From Aquanectria penicillioides (Eukaryota > Ascomycota > Sordariomycetes > Hypocreales > Nectriaceae), in assembly GCA_003415625.1 (NCBI GenBank), contig PYIU01000001.1:6388210-6452209 (forward strand): a stretch of DNA of 64,000 bases, read 5' to 3'. Made by a program: the position numbers and the translations under genes. The notes below the pieces were generated by a model. It made no database searches. It saw nothing but the letters and a program-made list of their open reading frames with translations, and had not been told where the DNA came from. Position 1 is the stretch's first letter; each line of letters starts with the position of its first letter. Shown in pieces: positions 35,003-48,724 of the stretch.

Positions 35003-36648
35003 ATGCCTCCAGTAAGTTGCCTTTGACGCGATTTCCCGACGCGGCTTGGGCTCAAACTCAACTTTTCTAACACAATTCACTAGGGTCGGCCTGCCCGTAC
35101 CCGTGTCGTCTCTAACGAGAACGACGAGAACAGTGGTACGACGCGTATGACTCGAGCCAAGGCTGCGGCTCTCAATGTCGACGAGCTGGCCATGCCTTCC
35201 AAGGGAGCCCTACAGACGAAGAAGTCGGCGGCCAACAGCACAACTGCCGCCGGTCAGCGAAAACGCGCCGCATTGGGCGATGTCAGCAATGTTGGAAAGA
35301 CGGATGGCGTTGAAGGAAAGAAGGGCAAGGGTCTCATTTCTAAGGCTGCCGGTCCCACCGGCGTTCAGAAGAGCACAACGCGTCCCAGCACCAGAAGTGC
35401 CTTGACCACCAAGGAAACAAAGAAGACTGAGGCCAAGCGAACTGGATCCGGATCTGGTGCCATCGGTGCATCCCAGAAGCGAAAGGCCGCTTCCACCACT
35501 GTCAAGGAGCCTGCCCCTGTTGATGAGAATGAGCCCGTACGAAAAGAGGCACGCACAGCAGAGCCTGAGAAGCGCGTCCGCGCAGAGTCCCGAGCTGAGG
35601 CTGTCAAGCCCGCTCCCGCCGAGCCCGAGGTCAAGCCCGAGTCTAATGCATTTGGCTTCGAGTATCCTCCCGGAGTCAAGGACCTCGACAGTGAAGATCT
35701 TGAGGACCCCTTGATGGTTGCCGAGTATGCCAACGAGATCTTCGAGTACCTCCGTGACTTGGAGTGCAAGTCAATCCCCAACCCTCAGTACATGTCCCAC
35801 CAGGACGATTTGGAGTGGAAGACGCGTGGCATTCTCATTGACTGGCTCATTGAGGTTCACACCCGCTTCCATCTCCTTCCCGAGACTCTTTTCTTGGCCG
35901 TCAACATCATCGACCGCTTCCTCTCCGAGAAGGTTGTCCAGCTCGACCGACTCCAGCTTGTTGGTATCACCGCCATGTTCATCGCTTCCAAGTACGAGGA
36001 GGTCCTCTCCCCCCACGTTGAGAACTTCAAGCGCATCGCCGACGACGGCTTCACTGAGGCCGAGATCCTAAGTGCTGAAAGATTTGTCCTCAGCACCCTC
36101 AACTACGACCTGAGCTACCCCAACCCCATGAACTTCCTTCGCCGAGTCTCGAAGGCCGACAACTATGACATCCAGTCTCGCACAATCGGCAAATACCTGA
36201 TGGAGATCAGCCTTCTCGACCACCGATTCATGGCCTACCGCCCCAGCCACGTCGCCGCTGGCGCCATGTACTTGGCGCGTCTCATGCTTGACCGCGGTGA
36301 ATGGGTATGTCGATGTCGAAACAGTTCAACGTAGAACAAAAGCTAACACACAATCTTCAGGACGAGACCATTGCCTACTACGCCGGCTACACTGAGGACG
36401 AGATTGAGCCTGTCGTTCAGCTCATGGTTGATTACTTGGCCCGTCCCGTTGTTCATGAAGCCTTCTTCAAGAAGTACGCTAGCAAGAAGTTCTTGAAGGG
36501 TATGTCAACACGCTTTTGCTTCGGCTTTTTGACATTTTCTAATTGAGATTTCATAGCTTCTTTCCTGGCCCGCCAGTGGGCAAAGTCAAACGCAGCCGTC
36601 TTCGGCATCACCGACATCAAGCTGACCCTTGACCAAATATCATCATGA
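35003..36648 (+). CDS. nimE: G2/mitotic B-type cyclin
   Basis: This is the regulatory partner of Cdk1 that drives entry into mitosis. Length is about 486 residues from exons 35003-35011, 35084-36304, 36361-36499 and 36557-36648; exon 1 is only three codons (Met-Pro-Pro), as in related fungal B cyclins. The N-terminal ~190 residues are Lys/Arg/Ala-rich and contain the destruction box RAALGDVSN (near 35265-35295), recognised by the APC for proteolysis. The cyclin box follows: MRAIL-like core here as TRGILIDWLIEVHTRF, then LPETLFLAVNIIDRFLS and KYEEVLSP, and the second cyclin fold ends with QWAKSN. All junctions keep phase and the frame is intact. The preceding leader probably contains an intron. 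Timing of expression cannot be read from the sequence. Confidence 0.94.
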
Positions 36649-37874
36649 ACGTCTTGACTTGTCTTTGAGAAGAACAAAACGCGAGAGGTCAGGATAAAAG
36701 TTTGGCGGTTGGATTGATTAAACCCCGCCGCTGGTTTACGACATTTAATACACACCATCGATGCCCGACTCGGTCCGTCACATCGGATCACACGAATCCT
36801 CTGCAGTCGTCAAGTGCTGACGAGTTCACTCTGCGGAGCACTACGTCGCCCCTGTCTTGATTCACAATCATATGGTCCGTCTGTTGGACTTTTTTGCGCC
36901 TGCTATTGTCTGGTTACTCTGCATTTTCCGAACATGGTATTTGTCTCATACACGGCGCATTGGAGTCATTGGCGAAGGAAGGATTTTGGGCTTGGTTTTT
37001 GGCAGGTTGGAGTTGGCTGCGCTGGCGGCCCCTTTCTCAGGCATTAGTCGAGGGTAATTGAGGGCCGTGGGCCGACGACAATGGGAGATGTTTGTTGGTC
37101 GAAGCTGTGCTTCGAATTTGAAGGTCTGGTAGGGGAATCATAATTGGCTCAGCTTTGGGGGGTCTTGACACGGCCCTGGTGCATCTTGACTATAGTCTTG
37201 GGAAGGGGGTCGTGGTAGAAAATTGTACATATACCATCCATGATCGGTTTACGGAAAGACCACGGGGCAGAAATGAACATTCACATTTTATAACTCTAAT
37301 TTCGGCGCTACTTGATTCTTCGGGGGGGGTCTCGACTCTGATCCCTGAGTCACAATGCACAACGGGGTCCATGTTGAATGAATGTTGTTGATGTTCAGGT
37401 CAACAACGGTTGCCGTGGTTGCCGTGGGAAACGGTGGGCCTTTGGAGCTACTCAAGATGGTGCGAGAACGAATCCCCAGCTCCTTTGTGTTGTGGTGCGG
37501 GATTGTGTGGGGCCCCGCCGTGTTTGGAAGTTTGCCCTGTGCAACCAGGAACTGATAGCACCAAAGAGTAATGGACGTGCGATTGATCCCTGTGTCTGGC
37601 CGTCTGCTTCCACCATTCATGACGACCATCCTCATCCGTCGCACCCGTAACGAGCAGCCGCTCCACCTCTGCGCCGTCCGAGACTTTCGTGTCTAGGCTC
37701 TCATAGATTTTTTTTCTTCCCACCCTGGCTGGGCAGTCTCGCACACACGTGAACGTGAAGCTTCCTGGTTAGGCGAGTCGTGGTCCGCCACAATAGCGGA
37801 ACCCCAAGCCAAGCCTGTGTGCATTCGGAGCACCTCAACCCAGCCGGCACCGGTTGATTCAGTCGTTTGTCCAG
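36649..37874. other. intergenic region between cyclin B and the THO subunit
   Basis: This is the 3' flank of the cyclin and the promoter of the WD40 gene, both on the + strand. A G8 run lies near 37322. No further gene is visible. Confidence 0.5.
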
Positions 37875-39221
37875 ATGGCACCCGTCCTCCGAGCCAGGCA
37901 AAGCCTGTCCAAGGAGAAGTTCTCCGACTATTTTGGGAACCTCCGCAGTCAGCCGTACAGCGACCCAAACAACTCGAGAAGCGCCAATCCCAACAGGTAA
38001 GTGTCTTGGTCCCAAAGACGGAGGACATGCGACTCCGGTGTGTCTGTTGCAAGCAGTGGCTAACTGGTTCATGAAAGCCTCCGCACCATCGCTTGGAATC
38101 CTCTGGGGACCCTGGTCGCGACGGGTTCGTCAGAACGAATTCTTCGAGTTTGTAGGTCAATCTTGCTTGGCTTGTAATGCGCCTTTGGTTCGAGTGAGCT
38201 AAACTTGTACCCAGGGAACCCTGAGAAGCCTCATATCAAGTTCTCAACCGAGCTCAAGGGCCACACCGCTTCCATCGAAAAGGTTGCTTTCAACCCAACC
38301 AAGGATGCTGAGCTGTGCAGCGTCAGTATCGACGGAGTGGTCAAGTTCTGGGACGTGAGAACAAAGGCTTGCTTCAATGAGGTGAAAGGCCTCGGAGAAG
38401 CGTTTACGCTTGTCTGGGCCCCAGACGGAGAGACTCTCCTAGTGGGAAACAAGGTATGCCAGGTGGCCTCTCGGAGTTGAACTACACAACTAATCGACGA
38501 CATCCAAAGGCCGACAACATTTTCGTCCTATCACCAACGCAATCTACACCCATCAGCTCCCATCAGCAGTCCACCCAGACAAACCAGATTGCTTTTTGCT
38601 GGAGCGGGAAAAAAATCTTTGTGACCACGGCCGAGGGCCGCATCAGAGTTCTGTCGTACCCGGAGTTTGAGCCTGTCTTGCATACGGACTTTAGCGGCGA
38701 ATCCAAGGAGTTTATGCTAAATGGACACACCTCGTCGTGCCTGACAGCGGAATTGCAGCCGACTGGACGATACCTTGCTACGGGCGGATCAGACTCTATC
38801 ATTTCCCTGTGGGATACCACAGACTGGATCTGCCAGAGAACGATTACGAGGATGGTTGGGCCAGTCAAGAGTCTCAGTGCGTTATCATGTTAAAATGAAG
38901 GCTTACATTGGCGGTTAGCTAACCATTCTTTGGCAGGCTTCACCTTTGACGGTAGCTACGTTGTTGGGGGGAGTGATGAAGGTCAGTCGAATTTTTATCC
39001 GCCATTGGTCCTTTGTCTTGTGGCCCTTGCTAATTCTTGGTCTGTCCCCCCTTGTAGGATCTGGCCTCGAGATCTCACACGCCGAGACTGGGGAGCATGT
39101 ACACACGTTCAAAACAGCAGGGTCGTGCCCAGTGGTGGCTTGGGCTCCCACACGGTATTGCCTGGCCTACGGCGATCTGGGGGTTCTAAGGATTGTGGGA
39201 GTAGACGTGGACAGGAAATAA
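37875..39221 (+). CDS. THOC3: THO complex WD40 subunit (THOC3/Tex1-like)
   Basis: This WD40 propeller is about 336 residues from six exons: 37875-37996, 38078-38151, 38215-38453, 38510-38876, 38937-38981 and 39058-39221. Every junction preserves phase. The repeats read LRTIAWNPLGTLVATGSSER, GHTASIEKVAFNP...DGVVKFWDVRT, AFTLVWAPDGETLLVGNK, IAFCWSGKKIFV, LQPTGRYLATGGSDSIISLWD and FTFDGSYVVGGSDEG, ending with VAWAPTRYCLAYGD. This matches the small THO subunit that helps couple transcription to mRNA export through TREX. Other seven-bladed WD40 proteins of this size exist, so the name rests on overall pattern. In function it would join the Nab2-type protein at 1858-3411, though the genes are far apart. 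Confidence 0.85.
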
Positions 39222-42006
39222 AGCTTCGTGAGATGGCGAAGGCTGGGGCACGGGATGTCACGCACCAGGCTCAGACGGTAGCAGCCAAGCTGCAATCCGG
39301 TTCGGGTGGTATGGGATCCGAGGTGTCTGAACGGTCACCTTGCTTGTCATGTGAGGCACACATATGGAAACGGAGGGCCAACAGTCGCTGTTTGCTCTCG
39401 GCGAGGGCAGCTTGGAGGGTAGCATTCGGGCCAGACCTGGGTCTTCCTTGAACAGTAACGACCGAGGGGTTTTGGCGTCAGCCGGGAAAACGCGATACCG
39501 GCTTGGGGGTAGCTTGGAGGTGGTGTGGTGAGCGAGCCGGCGAAGCAGGGGTTGCTCACCAGAAAATAACGTCAACGTAGACCATTTTACAAACCCGAGA
39601 TATACGAGCAACGAGAGTCGTCAGTGGTCTACGTAAACAACCAGAAGCCGGTCGGGTTAGTGAAATGAGCAAAGCGGTTGGAAACAACGTTGCGTCAAGA
39701 AAATGAGATGCTTTTTTCTTTCCAATAAGCAAGCGATGGCGACGAGGCGTGCTACGTAGTGTTTCAGTATGTCAATTGTAAACGCTTCAGTATGTGACTG
39801 GAGGGACGGTCGAGATTGTAGGGCGGCAGAGGGCGGCAGAGGGCGGGGGCGAGTCTAAAATTAGAGGCGGGTAGAAAGGAAGAGAGTTGGCTTGCTTGCG
39901 GCAGTTATTCCGCTTCCTCTTCGGCACCCCAAAAAAAAAACACAGTTGATGGGGGGGGGGGGTGTAATACGAGTATTACAGCTTTCGAAACTATTACCAC
40001 AGTTGTGAGAATTTTGAACTGCTTGGTGTTTATGTCGAATGTTTTTGGTGGTCTCTTCGAGGTAAGAGAAAAAGAATGTCAGAGTGGGAATCAAAGTATG
40101 GTTGCCCGATTAGGAAAGTGCCGAAAGGCAGGCGCGGATGCGTAAGAGCCGTAGTTGTTGAAGACGGACGGCGAATGTCGGTATGACGATGGCACATTCT
40201 CACATGAGAGTCATTTAGAATTTTAGGATCGGATCTCGCGACCAGTGAGACAGGCGTTCTCGGTTCGACAAGGCTATGTATCTGTGTAGTCCAAAAGTTT
40301 CTTTGCCGGGCATCACACATGGGAGCACAACGCTGCACATAGGGTAGGGCTGAAGATGACGGGCGGTGGGGGATCCACGGCGAGAGTTGCCCAAGGTCAG
40401 TCTACTAATTTACAACGGACATGCTTGCATAGCAAAGGATCTTCACTTTGGCCATTTATTCCCAATGCGGTTTTTTTTTTGGGGGGGGGGGGTTGGGTTC
40501 TCCCACTAAGCGCACAATAGCATAGCTGTACAAGGCATGTGCTATAGGATGAAGGGTTGGGACAGGTTTCCCTGGTCGCGGAGGTGCGATTGTGGCGGCG
40601 CTGCATGTTTGAGGGGCACCTGGAGCATGACGGCTAAGCATGAGCCTCCCCGATTCGGCGCTGGGGACGGTGGATTTGCGTAGGAGAGCCTTATCCATGT
40701 CAGTCACGTTTCGAGAGCAAGTCATTCGATCCAGCGTCATGAACTAGCCCCATTCCTTGGGGTAATTGAGTGGTTATGGTGCGGGGCCTTTGCGAGAGTT
40801 ATCGGGTTGTCGGGTTATCGGGCTGGCTAGCTGGGGGGGCAGTGCTGGTGAACGAAAACGAGAGACGTCAGTCACAGAGCTGCTTCAGCCGTTGTCGTCA
40901 TCAGTGCTTTCCCACTGAAACTTGGCCCGGAGCGGCCGCCTGCACAGTGGAAAAGCAGGGTGAGCATATTGCATGCATGGCGCCACCAGAGGGAGTGAAT
41001 GAGTGAGCGGGCAACGACAGTGTGGCACAATACACGTATTGAGGCGACTGCGATGCGCAATGGAGGCTTACAGATGTGTACGATTGTGGAATTGGACCGA
41101 ACCATCCATCGCAGCATCGTTGCGCAAAAGAGGTGGGAAGCACAAGCTGTTATTTTGCGCCGTTTTGTTGGGGGGTGGGATGAATGAATGAATAAATGAA
41201 TGAATGAATGGATGGATAACCAACCAACCGCCTGTGGTAATTAAGCAAGTACCTTACCTTTAGCGCTGTACAAGCCGGATGGATGGCGCGCTCGCGTGTC
41301 TCTAAGCCATGCGGTGAGTGTCTCGTTGTTCCTTGGAGGATTAATAATGCACCATGGTACCTCCCTTAGCGCGTCGCTGGACCCGGATAGCGGGTGGAGG
41401 TCACCTCTCACGGCACGGCCACAGCCTACAGTATGTATGTCGAGCACCTGAAGGACCCTGGAAGCGCACCGATAACAGTGCGCTGGGTGGGCACCCGCGG
41501 GCACCTCACCCCTCCAAGGCCTTAAAGGCTTGCAGGCCCAGGTGGTGGAGGCCCAGGACATGGGCGCCAGGCAGCCAGCGCATCGCGGCTTCTCTCTCCT
41601 CACTGCCCCCCCCTTCCCCCATTAAGCCCGTAATCCCAGAATCTTTTTTTGCCCAGGGCTGGCCACGCTCTCCACTTGCGCCTTCCATCGGATCTAGTGG
41701 TGTTCTTCATCCCTCCTCTCCTACAAACACAAACCTCCATCCCCGACCGCCTCCGTATCCGCTTCCGTTACGCCGGCCCCGATTTCCATCGCCACTGTCG
41801 CTGCCACGGCCCTTGAAGCGACTCATCCGCATCCCGATTCACTCGCCGTGCTCGCGACCCGAGGTCCCCCGGAAGGATCGGTTTGACTATTACGGTACGC
41901 GCCCTGCAACTCGCGAATTCCTTCGCCCGCGCCGCCCCCACCGGCTCCGTCACGATACCTCAACCCACTCCCCTCACCCGACGACGAGCACAAAACCACC
42001 ATCGCC
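39222..42006. other. gene-free region upstream of Zn2Cys6 factor
   Basis: This holds an A10 run near 39930, G12 near 39950, G12 near 40480, a GAAT microsatellite at 41178-41216 and a CT/CCT-rich leader (about 41600-41830) before the transcription factor. No convincing gene is seen; ORF 41354-42010 is low-complexity Pro/Arg sequence in the leader. Confidence 0.5.
41178..41216. repeat. GAAT tetranucleotide microsatellite
   Basis: About eight GAAT/AAAT units form a simple-sequence tract. Confidence 0.85.
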
Positions 42007-44885
42007 ATGACGGGCTCGCCGGAGAACGGCACCGGCACCGGCGCCGCAGGCCAGAAGAGGGCCCGGAGCCCCAACGCCGACAACGACGATGTCGCTCCCC
42101 CGCGAGATAACGTCCCCGATAACTCCAGCGTCCCCAAGCCCAAGCGATTGGCCTGCATGATCTGCCGAAAGCGCAAGCTCAAGTGCGATGGCATGCGGCC
42201 TAGCTGCAGCACCTGCTCCCGCCTGGGACACTCGTGCGCCTATGATGAACAGAGGAGAAAGAGTGGCCCTAAGCGTGGCTACGTCAAAGCCCTCGAGGAG
42301 CGATTGAGTGAGCCGTCTTCACCTCCCACCAGATCCTCTCCCCCGCTGACCAGCCCCGTTCTGTAGAGCAAGTTGAAACTTTATTGAAGACTCAAGACCC
42401 CGTTTCTTCCTCGACTGCCCAGCCCAAGGGGATCACTATCCCCATCGCGACTGGCCCCAATCCTCAGACCACCTCAACCCCCAACCTGAGCATACCAAAC
42501 GCTACTATGGGACTGACGGGAGATCGCGACGCATGGCACATCAACGGTGAGTCCCCCCAGACTGGAACCATTGACGATTTCAACTTCAACAGCCTTGGCA
42601 TGGGAATGAACAACGTTGGCGGCAACTTCACTTGGGAGATGATTGGTCTGGGGCTCGAGGAGCCTCTGCCTCCTCAAGAGACCATCGACGAACTGCATCA
42701 AATTTACTTTGAAAAGGTCCATCCATCGATCCCCATGATCCACAAGTATCGATACTTGGCCGCCATGAACCTGTATGTGGCTTTGATAATTATTCTGTCT
42801 CGGGTGTACTAGGACACGCTGACCTGATCCACAGTGCCCCAAACCAACGACCCCCTGTGTGTCTGCGTTATGCCATGTGGACCTTGGCCTGTACCATCAC
42901 AGATAAATATGCTGATCTCAAGGACTTGTTTTATCGGAGAGCGCGCAAGTATGTCGAAGCCGACTATGTCAAGGGCTATGGAGAGCACATGATCTCCATT
43001 GCCCACTGCCAGACGCACATTCTCCTGTCATCGTACGAGATGAAGATGATGTACTTTCCGAGAGCCTGGGTGAACACTGGTTCGGCCATCCGCTTGGCTC
43101 AGATGTAAGTGTCAAACCCCCCGCGCTCTTGGCAGTGAACTGATCGTTTCAGGACCGGTCTGCATCGATTGGACGGAACAGGGCTGGATGTCAAGCAGTG
43201 CCTCACCCCCCTAAGGACTGGACAGAACGTGAAGAGCGGCGGCGAACTTTCTGGATGGCATTTTGTCAAGATCGATATGCCAGTATTGGAACCGGCTGGC
43301 CGATGACGATTGATGAGCGAGACATTATGACCAACCTCCCCGCATCCGAGGAGGCATACGATATGAGCCGACCAGAGACGACCCAGTCACTCAGCGAGTG
43401 CACGAGCCCCACGGGTGCGGGTAAGCTGTCATCATTTGGTGGCATCGTGCTCATGGCTTGTTTGTTTGGTCGAAACCTGGTGCACTTGCATCGACCTGAT
43501 GCTGATGATCTCGACCACGATCTGAACGGTCCTTTCTGGAAGCGCCATCGCCAGATGGACAACATCCTCCTCAACACCTCCCTCTGCTTACCACCTCACC
43601 TTAAACTCCCTCAAGGTTTATCGAACCCTAACATCGTCTTTACGAACATGAGCATCCACACATCAACCATCTGCTTGCATCAAGCGGCTATCTTCAAGGC
43701 CGAAAAGAACAAGCTCCCCGCCTCTGTTAGTGCCGAGAGCAAGGTTCGATGCATCACAGCTGCCAACGAGATCGCGAGCATGATGAGAATGATTTCTCAC
43801 ATGGACCTTTCGACTGTAAGGCTGACCCATCTGCCAAGTTATATATGTGCAACAGATACTGACTAGTATAGGTCAACCCTTTTATCTCTTTCTGCTTGTA
43901 CGTTTCAGCACGAGTATTTGTGCAGTACCTCAAGAGTCGACCCGACGACAGCCAAACTGCCGACTCCCTACGATTCCTTCTGTCGGCGATGAATGCGTTG
44001 AAGCGAAGGAACCCTCTCACCGAGTCATTCCTGGTTCAGTTGGATGTGGATTTGGAGGCGCTTGCGTTGAGGATCCCCAAGCTGAAGACAGCATTCCCGC
44101 GTAGCACTGATAGTGTAAGTGCAAATATGACCCTGGCGATATAGTTGCAGTTGGTTTCTAACACGACGTAGCCTGGCCCCGCGGGCGGAGGAAAGCCAAT
44201 GTGCGATAATCCCGAGGGTGTGCAAGGCATCTTGGCGTATCGCAACGAGTGTCATTTCATGAAGATGACCGGCGACGACGGTAACGCAGCGGCGGCGCCA
44301 GATCTTGTGGAACCAAACGGTGATGCACAGGCTATGTCTAACTCTAACACTGGTAACTTTGGTGGATCCGGATGGATACCACCTGATCAACAACTTCCCA
44401 TCTTAACACCTAGCTCCGGAACCACATTTGAGAAGACCGGATCGGCGACTGGAGCCATGTCTGGCTTCGGAGAAGGAAGCGGAGAGAGCCAAGAAACGTC
44501 AGGATCACCGGACGGAGCACAATCAAACCGGCCAACGCCAAACTCGAGTACTGGCGGATCCGACCAAAGAGTGCATCTAGCCCCCGGACAGATGAACGGA
44601 TCTGGACACAACTCATTCCAAGCAAGCCCGATATCACCGAATCAAACTTTGATGAACCCTGGCCCGATGGACGGAAACACTGCTGGGTTCTTTGGGGATC
44701 CCAGCTTCACCCTCCCAACAACAATATCAGACCAGCAGGGATCATTCGTGATGCCAGAAGGGTGGGGAGACATTCAGGGGCAGCCGGGGGTGACACCGGT
44801 AGGCGAGGGGGTTTTGCGGGCGTTGATGAATATGGGACCCATGGACGCAATGGATCTATCATCTTGGGACCAAGGGAATAACTGA
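42007..44885 (+). CDS. Zn2Cys6 transcription factor with fungal-specific regulatory domain (frame broken once)
   Basis: This nuclear DNA-binding regulator has six exons: 42007-42307, 42367-42772, 42835-43104, 43153-43815, 43872-44114 and 44172-44885, about 865 residues when the frame is restored. The binuclear cluster CMICRKRKLKCDGMRPSCS...C lies near 42154-42240, followed by a basic linker and a coiled coil (VKALEERLKQVETLL) formed across intron 1. The middle-homology domain is recognisable by MTGLHRLDGTGLD, EREERRRTFWMAFCQDRY and the GWPMTIDERD region. The tail is Ser/Gly/Pro-rich, a likely activation region. In exon 4 the frame changes at the C6 run 43206-43211: one extra C gives CLTPPKDWTEREERRR, without it translation ends early. 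The target pathway is not recognisable. Confidence 0.88.
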
Positions 44886-45806
44886 ACATGAGACTCTGGA
44901 GCAAAGGCGGGCATTTTGGAGAGTTTCAACTGGGCGAGAGGACGAAAAAAAAAACGGCGGGATATGACACTAAGCGACCTTGGGGGCTTATCTGGGTTAA
45001 TGGGAAGCAAGATTCGAAGAAGGATCAGCGAGGATTTGGCGTCTTGGAATGGATCCGTGTTTCTGGATCACGATGTATACTATGGGATCGGGAACTCTCA
45101 AGCAATGGGGGTCATGGTGACGGAATGTCTGAGCACATATGAAGAATACCCCGTTGACATGTCTGTAAATGGAATGAAACACCTCAATCTCCAAAATTGA
45201 TGCCCACGTGGCATCTTGGTTTCCCGTTGCATTTGATGATGTCATATGTTGCCGGCCATTACCGCTCATGCTCTGATCTTTGCTATTTCTATGAAAACAA
45301 AAATTAATAATAATAATTTTTTTCTCTATTTATTTACTTACGTACTTATTTATTCATTTATTTTTAACCCAAGTCACCTCATCATCCACAAATACGAGGG
45401 GAGAAAAGGGGCAGAGAGGAGGGGAGAACGCCGTAGTTCAAAGTCAAGGGTCTGTACTGCAAATGGCTCACAAGCGAGCGGCTCTCGCCAACTCCTGGTG
45501 CTAGCTGCTCTCTTCCCCCCTGGGCGGCGGATGGTCCGTGCGTGGGTTGCCGCCTTGTCCGCGCGGCTTAAAACTGACGACACGCGAGGTAAAGCAGCAA
45601 GCCGACCAACGGCCTCCGCGCACTCTTAAAAGCAGCAACGCAAAAATCGCTGGCAAAGCAAGCAGTCCCCCCGGGCTCTTTAGGACACGTCCGGGGCGCG
45701 GCTTCGGAACCTGAAGCGACCCGTCTGCTCGGATCGGGGGTCCACCTGCCGCACACTCTCGCGCACACCCCCCCCTCCTTCCCCCGTCTGCTTCCCCGCC
45801 TCCGTC
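44886..45806. other. intergenic region between transcription factor and GST-fusion gene
   Basis: This is an AT-rich 3' flank (ATTAATAATAATAATTTTT near 45303; ATTTATTT repeats to 45365) then a GC-rich leader. No gene is seen. Confidence 0.5.
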
Positions 45807-48372
<2,566 letters not shown>

Positions 48373-48724
48373 CGGGTGACATATTTATCTTTCGGCTGGG
48401 TGAGTTTTTTTATTTGGAGTTTATTTAAATTCACGAGCAAGTTAGGTTACGCTGGTTTGAACCTCGAAAATGCCTTGGGGGAATAACAAAATCTTGGTGT
48501 TTGTCATGATACCCGCATGAGAATGATGATGATGACGAAGCAAAGGAGTCGGTTTATATAGGCCGGTGTTTGATTAATATCAATAGCAATATATGCTCAT
48601 AGGGTATCCAGTTCCTTCTACAAATTATCCTATACAGTTGCCTTTGGAGGCTCGTTGCAAATAAAAAAATCATTTCAATCCATGTCCCTTTGCCCCTCTT
48701 TTTTTTCTCTTAAATATATCACGT
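48373..48724. other. convergent 3' spacer
   Basis: These 352 bp lie between the stops of the GST-fusion gene (+) and the phosphate permease (-). It is AT-rich in its second half, with GATGATGATGACG near 48522, and probably holds both 3' ends. Confidence 0.6.

Noticed and set aside
41354..42010. 218-codon plus-strand ORF before the Zn2Cys6 gene
   Set aside because: It has Pro/Arg/Ser low complexity typical of CT-rich leaders and lies immediately upstream of the true start.
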